Source of the DNA: Hermodice carunculata
Taxonomy: Eukaryota; Annelida; Polychaeta; Eunicida; Amphinomidae
Direction: 5' to 3'
DNA: 64,000 nt
Assembly (NCBI GenBank): GCA_964020975.1
Contig: OZ026630.1
Span: forward strand, 66,667,977 to 66,731,976
The notes below the pieces were generated by a model that was given only the letters and a program-made list of their open reading frames with translations, searched no databases and was not told the DNA's origin. Positions 1 to 10,391 of the stretch are shown here, one piece after another. Position 1 is the first letter of the stretch, and every line of letters starts with the position of its first letter. Position numbers and translations under genes: made by a program.

Positions 1-1772
1 TGTAAATATTCAAATATCTCAATTTGCGTTTGGCACACCTTTTGTCCGATGAAAGCTCGGCATGCAATGTGCTCGATCCCCTGCAAGATTTTGCACAATA
101 TTTTGGTCTTAAAACCAACTTTGAAAAATCTGTAGCAAGGTAGATTGGCTCAAAAAGATACACATTTCATGGTAAAATAAGAGTTAGATGGACACAAGGT
201 CCTTTCAAAACGTTAGAAATTTGGTTGGACGAAGATATAATGGTTATCGTGAGAGAAATATAGAAATCAAAACAGGTGAAATAAGCAAACTATTAAGAGT
301 GTGGTCATGCCGAGATCTCTCTCTAATTGGTAAGAATATGGTTATTAAACCACTAGTAATTTCCAAAATACTGTATCAATGTTGTTGTACTCCAGTTTCC
401 GAAAAGTCAAAGAGAATAATCCAAGAGTTAATAAACAAATTTACATGGGATAAAAAATACCTAACTTTAAAAATATAGTAATGTATCAGGGTATTAAAAG
501 AGGAGGACTAAAACATTTTAATTTTGAAGTCCAATGCAGCTCTCAGCTACTGGCAAGGGTTAATCGATTATTGCCATATGACAGTTCAAGGTGGAAAAAG
601 GGAAGCAGTAGGTTTTTTACAAAGATTGATCATGCTGATTTACTTAAAACCAGGGCCAGTGACAACAAAGACAAAACTGTACCACAGTTTCATAGAGAGC
701 TGCTATACGAATGGAACAGGTTGAAATGGTTGTCTCCACAAAAGACAGTGAATGGTGTATTTAGAGACTCTGAATGCTACAATGACTTGATTAAGGTGAA
801 TGGCAAATCTGTTTGCTATCAAAATTGGTAAGAAAAAGGTGTAATGTTTGTGCAAGGCTTGATTGATGCACAAGGAGAACTGTTGTCTTTTGATAACTTT
901 TAACAAAAGTTTAATGTGAATATTAATATTCTTCTGTATTATCGCCTCATCGATGCACTACCGCGCACTTGGAAACAAAAGATAAAAGACCGATATATAA
1001 ATCATGTATCAACAGACCAGTTCAAATTATATATTAAATGTAGATTGATACCACTTAAATTTATAACCAGTAAAAATTTTACTGGGAATTTTAAAACAAA
1101 TGTAATGTAATTCCAACAGCAGTGCAGACACGCAATACTAAATTCGATATCGCAGATGAAAAATTGGAATGAAATGTTCAAGCTGCCTTTTAAATGTTGC
1201 ATCGAAACGAAACTGCAAAACTTTCAATCTAAAATTATACGTAGAATAATTAACACTAATAAAAGACTCTGTTTCATGAACATTAAAGAGTCCAATAAAT
1301 GCAATAGATGTGACAACATTAACACCATTCAACATAGATTCTTTGAATGTAATAACTCCCAACAATATTGGCAAGCCTTTAAGGAATGGTGGTTTACTAT
1401 TTTCAATCTTTACGTTAAGATAAACAAAGAAAATGTACTTTTGGGGTACACCAGTTCTCTATTCCAACCCACTCTAAATTATTGTACTTTATTAGCAAAA
1501 AGTGTCAACCATAGCCAGATTCACAGAGAAAATTATAAGCTAAACTTTCCTAATTTCTTTACGGTATTAAAAAGAAACCTAGATGTGTTGAATATAATCA
1601 CGATGAACAATACCAAAATGCATGTGCTGAATAGAAACTGGTTACACATTGAAAAAAGCCTTAGGAATCTGTAATTCTTGGTATTATACTATTTTTGGGG
1701 ATGTATGGCAATTGGAAAAACCAAGTACTGTAAAATTGCTGAATAAAGATTATTTAAAAAAACAAACAAAAA
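1..1772 (+). mobile_element. Tx1/L1-like LINE, 3' half, decayed
   Basis: Frame pieces on the plus strand read as the end of a LINE reverse transcriptase and its C-terminal domain. Near 88-140 is LQDFAQYFGLKTNFEKS; near 296-345 is WSCRDLSLIGKNMVIKPL (the 'W..R.LsL.GK..VIK.L' block typical of Tx1/L1-type elements). Near 1,291-1,345 a CCHC-like knuckle reads CNRCDNINTIQHRFFEC. The reading frame is broken by at least three stops or shifts. The element continues beyond the left edge. The 3' end shows AATAAAG at about 1,742 and an A-rich tail to 1,772. It is inactive. The clade call rests on motif style only. Confidence 0.8.
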
Positions 1773-1919
1773 GATTGGTCGCTGTCCTTGTCAGAAATTA
1801 GTAAATGCTCTTGTATGAGATAAAGCACATGCTGTTCTCTGCATAATGTACCTTATCAAAATCACGTAACTTGCATAAAGTGCCTTGCTGGCCTCTAGGG
1901 GTTGTGATCCAATCTTCAG

Positions 1920-2045
<126 letters not shown>

Positions 2046-2586
2046 AAATCTATTTAGATATTTGACAACTAAATTCTGTTGAAAAATAAAATAAATATCA
2101 CAATACGATCTGACCCATGTAGCCTGACTTGTTGCAAAAGAAACATCCCTTCATAGTTTACAGTAACAAAAAGCAACAGTTGTAAAGTTTGCAACAATGT
2201 GACTCTTGAAAATTGGGGACCTCCCGGGAAGGATGTTAGGTTTCCTTATTCTTTAGAAGTAGACTTTGTTCAAATATTCAGTGGAAATATGTTTTGATGT
2301 TGCCATATTTCTTTTACATTTTTCCTTAAAATCGCTGACTTGCCCTTGTTTTACCGAGAACTAAAGGAAGTGTTGCCATATTTCCCGAAGGGCTCGGGAG
2401 GGCCATAAACGTGCAAACGGATATACATTTCACACACAACTGAATTCAAAACGTCTTACGCTTAATATTCTTCAGATTTTGATGAACCCACCAATATTTC
2501 AACTCCATCAAGCTTTAAAGTCCATAACATTACCATACCTCAACACGCTCATGCCATACTGTTTGTATCTAATGTTATATACTCAC
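2046..2586. other. Intergenic or intron sequence, nothing recognised
   Basis: AT-rich sequence between the microsatellite and the last visible exon of the host gene. I looked on the minus strand for a following CUB or membrane exon (phase-1 entry) and found none. Confidence 0.5.
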
Positions 2587-2720
2587 TAGCACGATCACAC
2601 TCTGTTTTCATAGTTCGAAGAGCAGAATTCCACATTTGCTGCACCCGTATTGCATAAGTAGAATTTACAGGGCATTGGGTCAGTGCCATACTGTAGCATT
2701 GATGTACCTTCCCGCCGTTT
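2587..2720 (-). CDS. Exon X4 of the 10-Cys module, copy 2
   Basis: This 134-bp exon follows atttaaatttcag and ends before GTGAGT, entering at phase 2 and leaving at phase 1. It encodes NGGKVHQCYSMALTQC, an NST glycosylation site, a long probably helical segment and KTECDRA. The cysteine pattern is C-x7-C-x24-C, against C-x9-C-x17-C in copy 1. It is the last exon I can place; the donor shows that transcription continues to the left. By analogy with unit 1, a phase-1 CUB exon could follow, but nothing in 1-2,586 fits, so it should lie outside the window. Confidence 0.82.
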
Positions 2721-4468
2721 CTGAAATTTAAATGAGACAAATCAACTATTAGTTCCTTGCCTCTATAACAAGTAAATGAAATTGCCATCTAAATAAGTTA
2801 ATGAAATCGGGTCTGTGTACAAGTAAATGCAAATTTTCAATAAGTATAGCTATGATGTTATATTTGAATCTAATTATATCTTATATACCATTGTTGAATC
2901 TAATTAAGAAACACCACCTTCTTCTTAAATTTTATTCCGACGAGAACCTTGACAGAAATTCAACGAAAAACGTGATTTATACCAATCTTGAACAATGTTC
3001 CAATTTACATTGTACAAATGTACCTCAAAAGAAAAGTTTATTTTTTTTGCACATTCACCCCCCCCCCCCACCACCACCACCACCACCAAAAAAAAAATAG
3101 ATAAATAAATAATACGAATAAATAATCTCCAGAATCGTATTTAGGTGGACACGTCAGGGTATTGTATATGGAATATTCCTGTCACGTAAACCAGCTAACA
3201 AGTCCTGTGTGAACAGTAGTTGCAGTCATTTGATATGCGGAAGCTCCCAGACTGGAGCATGAGATATTATGCGTTTTAGGATTGATGATGTTCCTAGGGT
3301 CACTTGTCTTCTTGTTTTGGTTTTGCTATTAAAATAGACAGTGCCGCTTGAAATAGTTTCATTGTGTTGGTTGCAGGGAAAATAGAATACCAAAATAATT
3401 GAGATGTAAATTTAAAATAAATGATGCTGCTTTATTCTAAACTAGTCCCTTCACTATTTAATTGGTGGGAAGACTAGGACAGGTTAAAGTTGAATATATT
3501 TGAAATCTATAACATTATATCTGTATCATACATTGCTCATGTATTAGTGGAAAGCTTGTGATATGTATACACGGTGAATATATGTGACAACTGCAACATA
3601 TATACTACAGAATCTGGCAGTATGGTGTTGAACGAAGAATTCAACAACGCAAGATTTTTTTTAGGGAATCCACACAAATATACCTTTATTTATAGTTTAT
3701 TCCTTGGCCAGCGCACAAAAAGGTATGGGGAATATACCTGTATGCAGGCTAAAAGGAGAGAATTGATATGCAAATATTTTACTTCTGCTATATGTATCAT
3801 GTGATACAAATGGGTCCATACCATGGTTGTAGGGTTGTAACTCTAGTGAATCCACATAAGTGATTGTTGTAAACGACACTCATCTTGGAAGTATATCCCT
3901 ATGTTCGTACCAAGAAAGGTGATTTGAAAAGTCAATATTTGGCTTCCTTCGTAAGCTTTGTAATACAAAGGGCTTGGTACTACAATTTAAGACCTACTTC
4001 TGATCACTGGACTTAAATAAATATTGTAAGTGACACTCAGCATACTAAGTGCTTCGAAATACAAAACTGGCGTCCATCTCTGCAGGCTCCAACTATTTAA
4101 CTACCAATAATTTAAAAATCCATCGATCCATTTTTATTCCGGAAGAGCGGCTTGAAACTTTTTTATGTGTCATAAAATGTATTTAAGGTGGGGCCTTTTC
4201 AGAGGGGTCGGTCGGGTTACCAGATACATGCATATGTTTTTGTTAGGCCTTTAGTAATTTGGACATTTGTTGACACATGTTTAAAATGGTTGTACTATCC
4301 CCTTTTACCCTTTTCTTCGTTGACGTCAGTTTGATTTGTTGCGTTGACACAGCTGGACGCACCTCTCGTCATGTAAATAAGGGTCACTTGTCGGAATCCA
4401 TTGACTCGATAATATGAAATACCCTGGGCATGAACTACCTAATATCCATGACAAAACTAATATCTTAC
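2721..4468 (-). other. Intron of the host gene
   Basis: This 1.75-kb intron runs between the exons at 4,469 and 2,720. It holds a short C-run plus (CCA)n plus A-run at about 3,058-3,097 and otherwise nothing I recognise. Around 4,183-4,345, words such as TTAAGGTGG, CCTTTT and GTTGACGTCA recur inverted near 11,810-11,860, which may mark a small unclassified repeat. Confidence 0.6.
3058..3097. repeat. C-run, (CCA)n and A-run low-complexity tract
   Basis: Eleven or so C, then about seven CCA units, then A9-10. A closely similar C-run plus (CCA)n tract occurs at 12,640-12,671. Confidence 0.9.
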
Positions 4469-4556
4469 CTGCAAGAATTGTTTATATCAACAACGGAGTG
4501 ATTGCTGAAGTCAACATACTGTTTACATCTTTTGGCATACGCTTCACACCTTTTAC
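4469..4556 (-). CDS. Exon X3 of the 10-Cys module, copy 2
   Basis: This 88-bp exon lies between gcttggttgaacag and GTAAGA, entering at phase 1 and leaving at phase 2. It encodes KRCEAYAKRCKQYVDFSNHS through INNSC: cysteines C-x6-C-x17-C and an NHS sequon. It was predicted from the phases and cysteine spacing of copy 1, and was then found where the gap in copy 2 required it. Joining to 12,988 gives a glycine codon; joining to 2,720 gives an arginine codon followed by Asn, as at the X1/X2 junctions. Confidence 0.82.
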
Positions 4557-4816
4557 CTGTTCAACCAAGCAAAACTTCACGTAAGTAGCACCTGACCAAT
4601 ATGGTAGCCTCTGTGTCAAGTTTATCAACTAATGAATGAGGTCGGTCCTGGATATTTTCTACATTATTATATATCAAAATTCAAATGAGCAACACTGAAA
4701 TATGTTTCTTGCTTGATATCTACAAAAATTACAAAACTAAGAATGCATGTGGCATGCTGATTTTTTATCAAAAATATATAACTGGACTAAGCCATTGCTG
4801 TCACTCTAATATAAAA

Positions 4817-4878
<62 letters not shown>
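4817..4878. repeat. (ATG/GAT)n trinucleotide microsatellite
   Basis: About 20 uninterrupted trinucleotide units just upstream (plus-strand sense) of the X3 exon. The polymethionine frame is an artefact. Confidence 0.97.
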
Positions 4879-4879
<1 letters not shown>

Positions 4880-5492
4880 ATAATAATGTGTTCCATCGAT
4901 TGAAAAATTCTCCTGAAATAGGCAAACATTCACATCAATATAACTTTAAGAGGTCACGATTGTAAATATAGGCGTATATACAGTAAATGTTCTATACGTA
5001 AGTCGATCAGCAAAAGGATAAATGATGTGTAAGAACGAGATCTTTTGGTGATAAATGAAAATTATCAAGAGCATATTGTTACATTTTTGCTACTTCAGAG
5101 AAAGGTTTGCAAGGGATGGATGTACAGATTCACTGGGATAAATACTCCCATAAAGTTTTGAACGTAAGCATGCGCAAAAACTCACAACATATCTTGTCTG
5201 CAAGATGGTAAATACATCTTTAGTCTCACATGCATATGTGACATACAATTTACGTAATTTAGGACATCAGGCACATTAGGCAAAATTGAATTAACTTTGT
5301 ATAAATTAAGTGTAAGACGACATCGTAACTTGGGTAGGCAGCGGTAGCCATGTGCATGGTTCCACTTCTTTCCCATCATACCCGTGGTCAACATATAATG
5401 TTTCTCGATGAAAATGGCTGTGCATGTGACAAACTCCCGGTACCCTCCACAGAAGAAAGGAGATTAAAAATAGAAAGAAAGGAGAAGCGCAG

Positions 5493-5597
5493 AGCAAAAT
5501 TTGACAGGATTAAAGTTACAGATGGAAGCTCATAATTCACACGCTAAGCAAAATTTGAGAGGATTAAAGTTACAGATGGAAGCTCATAATTCACACT
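5493..5597. repeat. 54-bp tandem duplication (about two copies)
   Basis: The unit beginning agcaaaatttga(c/g)aggatt occurs at 5,493 and again at 5,547 with one clear mismatch over about 50 bp, so the duplication is young. A 61-codon plus-strand reading frame with a basic, coiled-coil-like tail ends in the first copy (5,350-5,535). There is no evidence that it is translated. Confidence 0.9.
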
Positions 5598-5924
5598 TAT
5601 TTATCAAGTGCACGTTTGTAAATTTTTGAAGTCTAGTTTACATGCATGCATGTAACACTTAGTACGGTAATAATTAAGCTGATTTCAGCTAATTTTGTTA
5701 AAGTTCAAAGTAGTCTGGTGGACGTCTTTTTACCTTAATGTGTACACTTACGCGTGGTTGATGCCAGTTTTGATTTCCTGGCGTGTTCTGATGCTGATTC
5801 CGATGTGTATAAAGCTTCGCTAGGGTCAAGGTTTATGATCTTAATTTACATCTGCGTCACTATTATCGATATCTACGTTGAGATTACACAGCATGTTCCG
5901 GCTTTGGTTTTTATATGCACATAA

Positions 5925-6165
5925 AATGGGAGCACCGTTGTTCGAACTGCAACACGCTCGCCTTTCACCTCTGCGGCCCGGGTTCGATTCACGGCTGGGG
6001 AAGCATGTGGAAAGAGTTCCTACCACTTGAACTGTGCACGGTGGTTTTTTCCGAGTCCTTTGGTTTCCTCCACCAAATATGTAGGTAGAAAGTATACGCC
6101 ACGATCTGTGCCATGGAGATTGATTAATATAGGCTTGGCCTGCTTCGCAATCCATGTAAAAGATA
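5925..6165 (+). mobile_element. tRNA-derived SINE
   Basis: A clear RNA polymerase III B box, GGTTCGATTC, lies at 5,981-5,990, preceded by CTCGCCTTTCACC and CTGCGGCCCG. These resemble the tRNA-like head of many invertebrate SINEs (cgctcgcc..tcacc..tgcggcccgggttcgattc). The body contains ggtttcctccacc, also common in such SINEs. The A box is degenerate and no poly-A or simple-repeat tail is clear, so both ends are approximate. It sits in the 8.4-kb intron of the host gene. Confidence 0.65.
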
Positions 6166-6695
6166 TGGGTCTATACTTTTAAAATGGGAGCCATTTAGGG
6201 TTATGTAATGCCTGTTTGCTTCAGCAGGAGCCATTAAAGGCGCCTTCACAGCCACTACTTGGCGCTCACGTGAGAAATTATTTAGTTCGTTTTACGTTAA
6301 AACACCGGGACTGAATCTACTACTTTCCAGATTCCGTTGCTTGGTGTATAATTTTTCCGCGTTTTGTTTTATTTTCTGTTTGGCTGTATAGTCAAGGTTT
6401 CTTATATTATTCTGCATTTTTGGCAGGTCTCTTTCTCTTATAGGTAATATGCCAAACAGAAGCCCTAGTATCTCACGTTCGGGTCGATGTTAGTGCTATA
6501 AAGCATGCGTGTAAATATCATATAGGCCAGAGCACTATGGGCCGTATAATTAAGTCATTAGAAAGTGCTATAATAGGTCTTCTGCTCGGCAGATTACTTA
6601 TAACCGAAAGAATGCCTATTATCAGAAGAGTACCTATAACCGGAAGTACCGATAAACGATTTACTACTATGGACTAAACTACTTTCTGGGGAACG

Positions 6696-6773
6696 ATGGC
6701 GTCGTCCGCTGTCAGCGATACTGCTAAATCTCTGCTAGAACATTTGGCATCTGGTGCGGCACAACTTCTTGAA
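6696..6773 (+). other. Exon-like open segment inside the MITE
   Basis: An ATG in good context (A at -3, G at +4) opens 26 codons starting MASSAVSDTAKSLLEHL and ending QLLE, followed directly by GTATGT, a strong splice-donor sequence. Without splicing the frame ends at a stop after 37 codons. This could be the first coding exon of the parent transposon, retained in the deletion derivative. It could equally be chance. Confidence 0.35.
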
Positions 6774-6836
6774 GTATGTCTTAACAAACAAGAGATAAAC
6801 AGACCATAGGACGGTTTGTTGTAGATATGAAGAATA

Positions 6837-6916
6837 TTAACTCGCACTGGGTGCCATATCGCAGAACGAGTGTACCAAGCGCACTCGTTCTGCATATTTG
6901 GCACCTAGTGCTCGTT
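6837..6916. repeat. Internal palindrome in the MITE
   Basis: The arm actcgcactgggtgccatat with cgcagaacgagtg pairs with cactcgttctgc and ttggcacctagtgctcgtt, giving about 33 bp per arm with few mismatches and a short loop. A strong cruciform or RNA hairpin is expected. Confidence 0.8.
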
Positions 6917-7065
6917 GATATTCGTCACATCGACAACAAATCATCATATAATATATAGTTATAGCACTTTCTAATGACCTTATTATACGGACCATACTGG
7001 TCTGGCCTTTATGCTATTAATATACACATGCTTTATAGCACTCAAATCGACCCAAACGTGAGATA

Positions 7066-8739
7066 AAGTAAATTTATAGGGCTGTATGCACAGAATCCAG
7101 TACTCATTTCTTGTAAGTGGTTCAGATTTGCTCTAGCTGAAAAATACTCCCACAGGACTGTGATATGGAAGTTGTCAACGTATTTGCTGAGGTACAAGTG
7201 TCTCTACGCCCAACCAACAGCTGATGTTTCATGCTCTGTCTGAGAGTAACATTGCTGAACTAACGTACGTGTTCTAGTGGCAGAATCATCTACTCCAGTG
7301 CGGCTTGCGAAGGTCTTCCATTGGGTATTGAGGGAAATTAGCCCACAAGTGAGACACATACAGTTACTTCTGACTTATGACACTGCTCAAAAAGAGCAAG
7401 TATGTGGCTGTCTGTGCGACTGTTTGCAAGCTTTTGAAAGGAATATTTAATAATTTCTGCCCATTTCCATATAGTACTTTGCCATTTCCCTTAATGGTTG
7501 TCATATGGTAATATTAATATGGCAACACAGACTTTAAACTTTCCGGCCAGACAGACTACAGTGGCAGCATCCCGAATTGCGGCAAGAACAAATGTATGGT
7601 CCACGTTCAGACATCTGTTAAGTCCTGGGCCGAGGGGATCTGGTCAAATGACTTCATTCTGACTTGAAGCCAAGGTCCTACAGAATCTTACTGTGAGTGG
7701 TGTAAACAGCACACACTCGAAAACCTATTGATATCACTATCCCGCAAGTACCTGGCCTAGGTGGATTTGCAGTCAGCTTCTTATTTTATTAGAGCACACC
7801 CTCATAGCATTAAGGACAGGTAAGACACCAAAAATAAACCCCACTTTAATCAATCCTAGCTCAAGATGTATTTGGGTTAGGATAACAAATCATATATGTG
7901 TGTAATCGTCATACTCCAAAAAATTAATAAGTCCTGTATTTGGGTGTCTGAGATGTTAATTGTTGAATATGCAATTGAAAGTTGACAGCAATGCATCCAG
8001 CCCATAAATGTCGATATAAGTCACTAATTATATGTGATAAAAACATAATTATACTTGCATCTTAATCCTGACATATTGGAATTGCGGTTTTTCATGTTTA
8101 GTTTAGTTTTTCTGTTATCCATCCTCAAAGTTTGACGTGTCAATTTTCCCCTTGTTTTACAAGATACTCATTTTCTGTTTTTCATAGAAAAAGAACGAAG
8201 CAAAATTTTGAAAATCTCTGAATTGGTTTTGTCGTTCAGACATTACAGAATTAAAAGTCGTTAACCGGATTAAATTTCGCCCAGCCATGTTCTTGGAATT
8301 ACCATTTTTAGGTGGGGTTCTCGACTTATTGTCCTTTCTGAGAAAACAAGCGTCAAGTACTTTTGATGATCATTTGCCTCTGAAACAATACCGTTTCCTA
8401 AAGTTTAGCTGATAGTTGTATAAACCGTAGTAAACATCGTCCCTTAATATTTGGTGAATTTGTCAATCAATTATTGGCCAATAACATGAATAAAAGAGCG
8501 TTTGAAGTACGGAAATCATTATTCAGCCATATGTCAAACGGCAACAGGGATTATCTGGTTTCAAAGCGTGACGTCATGGAAGCGGCCCTTCGGGCCCCTT
8601 GACCTCAAGCCTGACAACGAAAGTTGTGCTGCCTTGTTTTGGTGGGGCGGCCTACAGCCGCTCGAGGTCAGTGGACTGGTAGAGGGTTTGGTCTTCCGCC
8701 CCTACCTCTTCATCTCGTTTTTAGAGTATATTTGAAAAA
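7066..8739. other. Intron sequence without recognised genes
   Basis: Part of the 8.4-kb intron of the minus-strand gene. No coding frame, splice-bounded exon or repeat family was recognised. The stretch near 8,560-8,710 is more GC-rich and contains a small hairpin (ggcccttcgggcc). Confidence 0.5.
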
Positions 8740-9005
8740 TGTGTGTCAGCACACACCCTTCTGTTTTTCTAGGAATTCTTTATTTCTTTCTTTCTTTCTT
8801 TCTTCACAGGCAAATTTGTCCATCATTTGAAAAGTATAACACGTAGAAACCCCAAACTTGGCACAATTATACTTCTATAGATAAAGACTGGCCTTTTTAT
8901 AATGAGAGGTCATGCTTTTCAAATTATGCAAATGAGGGCTAATTAAAGTTTTAAATCTTCAATATCTTATATACTATACAGTGCATTCCACCTAACTTGA
9001 GCTCT
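8740..9005 (+). mobile_element. Fragment related to the Helentron/HINE-like element at 10 kb
   Basis: It starts with a short hairpin, GTGTGTCAGCACACAC (8,741-8,756), then a (TTTC)n tract (8,783-8,803), then AT-rich sequence containing ttttaaatcttcaatatctt and cagtgcattccacctaactt. The same order (hairpin, TTTC microsatellite, then a core with ..aatctt.a.ta.ctt..at.ccattccaacttct) is seen from 10,031. The right end is uncertain. Confidence 0.45.
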
Positions 9006-10026
9006 GGGGGCCGTCTCATTAGTTGTGACCACAGTGCTGGTGGGCCAAACAGCCTATCACTGACCTCTTTTCCCTGTCACTCAACCTGGCTGCTATAATT
9101 AGTGGTGTGTGTAAACAGGTCCACATGGGTGCTGCTGTAGACATTTATATGGGTTTTATTTTCACTTTTGTTGCGTCAAATAATTGGATTTTTTACAAAA
9201 TAATCCGGCTAAAGGGACACCATTTTACTGTGGAGCTGGCCCTGCTATGTGTCTGCCACCCAACCAAACACACATGACCTGTGACAGTGAATGATAGGTA
9301 TCAAATGGCCAGCTTATTCCAAAGTCCTGGCAAGTGTAACCACATCAAATTGTAACCACATCAAAATAAACCCTACCCTTTCCTCCTTAAGTTTATGTGT
9401 ATTTTATTACCCCCAATAGATTTCACTCATAATCCACAGCCTTTATCAACATCGTAAGACCTGTGGGACATTTTTACAGGGGTGTCACATCTCAATTAAA
9501 CTGCAAACAAGCCATAATCCTGGTATATATTTTACAAGATGTGACATAAATGACCCTTTGAAAATGCGGTATCCCTTGACTCATTCAGGACAGAAGTCTT
9601 CATTTACTGTCAGTAAAATTTGTATCAAAGAGATATACTGAGTGTTCTTATCTTTTAAATTAGGAGATTTTGATCTAAAATTTCTGACAATCATAGAAGA
9701 ATATAATATCTGCTCATGATTTGTGATATTCTGACCTTTTTTTTATTTGTTTCACACATGGTATTAGCAATGCAAATTTGAAAGAATTAGCAAAGAGCAT
9801 ATCCTTTAGGTTCATCACTGAATGAGCTAATTTTGTCATATATCATTGGCTGCATTGATTGAATGGCTATGTCTGTTTGGTAATTTAATTATAAGTTAAT
9901 GTTTTCTTTCTGGACACCAGTCAGTTCAGTGGCTCTTAAAGAAAACATTTTGGGCTACATTATTTATATACAATTACACAGTCCAGGAAATGCTCAAGAT
10001 CCCTGCTCATGCATTCTACCATTAAA
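9006..10026. other. Sequence between the two HINE-like modules
   Basis: No gene recognised. It contains a tiny direct repeat, tgtaaccacatcaaa, twice near 9,337-9,366. It may be the interior of one larger element bounded by the two modules, but I cannot show that. Confidence 0.4.
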
Positions 10027-10051
10027 GTGTGTGTGTGTCAACACACACTTT

Positions 10052-10082
<31 letters not shown>

Positions 10083-10391
10083 GAATTTGAAATTTTCAAT
10101 CTTGAATATCTTCAAGAGTATAATAGAGATGTCATTCCAACTTCTACTAGGGGGGTTGTTGACCATTGGCACCTAATCACCTAAAGAATTAAAAATAAAA
10201 GTTGTAGCAATTTAAATTATGTAAAAAAGCACCATTAGAAATTTTAAATCTTGACTAACTTCAAAGCTATAATAGATAGAGATGCCATTCCAACTTCTAC
10301 TCCTGTTTTATGGAATAGTTGTACATTGCCATGGCAATATGCTTTGAAGACACACACACTGATTTGCTATGCAGCAAATCATCTTTCCTAG
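10027..10391 (+). mobile_element. Non-autonomous Helitron/Helentron-like element (HINE-like)
   Basis: The order is a hairpin GTGTGTGTCAACACACAC (10,031-10,048); a (CTTT)n microsatellite to about 10,081; two degenerate copies of a roughly 148-bp core (starting near 10,090 and 10,238, both containing ataatagaga and cattccaacttctact); and, at the right end, a perfect hairpin GATTTGCTATGCAGCAAATC (10,361-10,380) followed seven bases later by CTAG and then T. A short palindrome just inside a CTAG end followed by T is the classical Helitron 3' terminus. A microsatellite plus about 150-bp central repeats is described for HINE/pearl-type derivatives. No Rep/helicase is present. The 5' end is uncertain. 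Confidence 0.55.

Larger units (their letters stand above)
6469..7065. mobile_element. MITE with about 110-bp terminal inverted repeats and TA target duplication
   Basis: The left end (TCTCACGTTCGGGTCGAT from 6,471) and the reverse complement of the right end (TCTCACGTTTGGGTCGAT, ending at 7,063) match over roughly 110 bp, including GTGCTATAAAGCATG and GTCATTAGAAAGTGCTATAA. Both ends are flanked by TA (6,469-6,470 and 7,064-7,065), giving a 593-bp element with a TA duplication. That fits Tc1/mariner-like or another TA-targeting superfamily; I cannot say which. The interior holds a second palindrome (about 6,837-6,916) and an exon-like open segment (6,696-6,773). No transposase is present. Confidence 0.82.

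Noticed and set aside
5981-5991. B-box motif as a functional tRNA gene
   Set aside because: No acceptor-stem pairing or cloverleaf can be drawn, and the A box is degenerate; the context fits a SINE.
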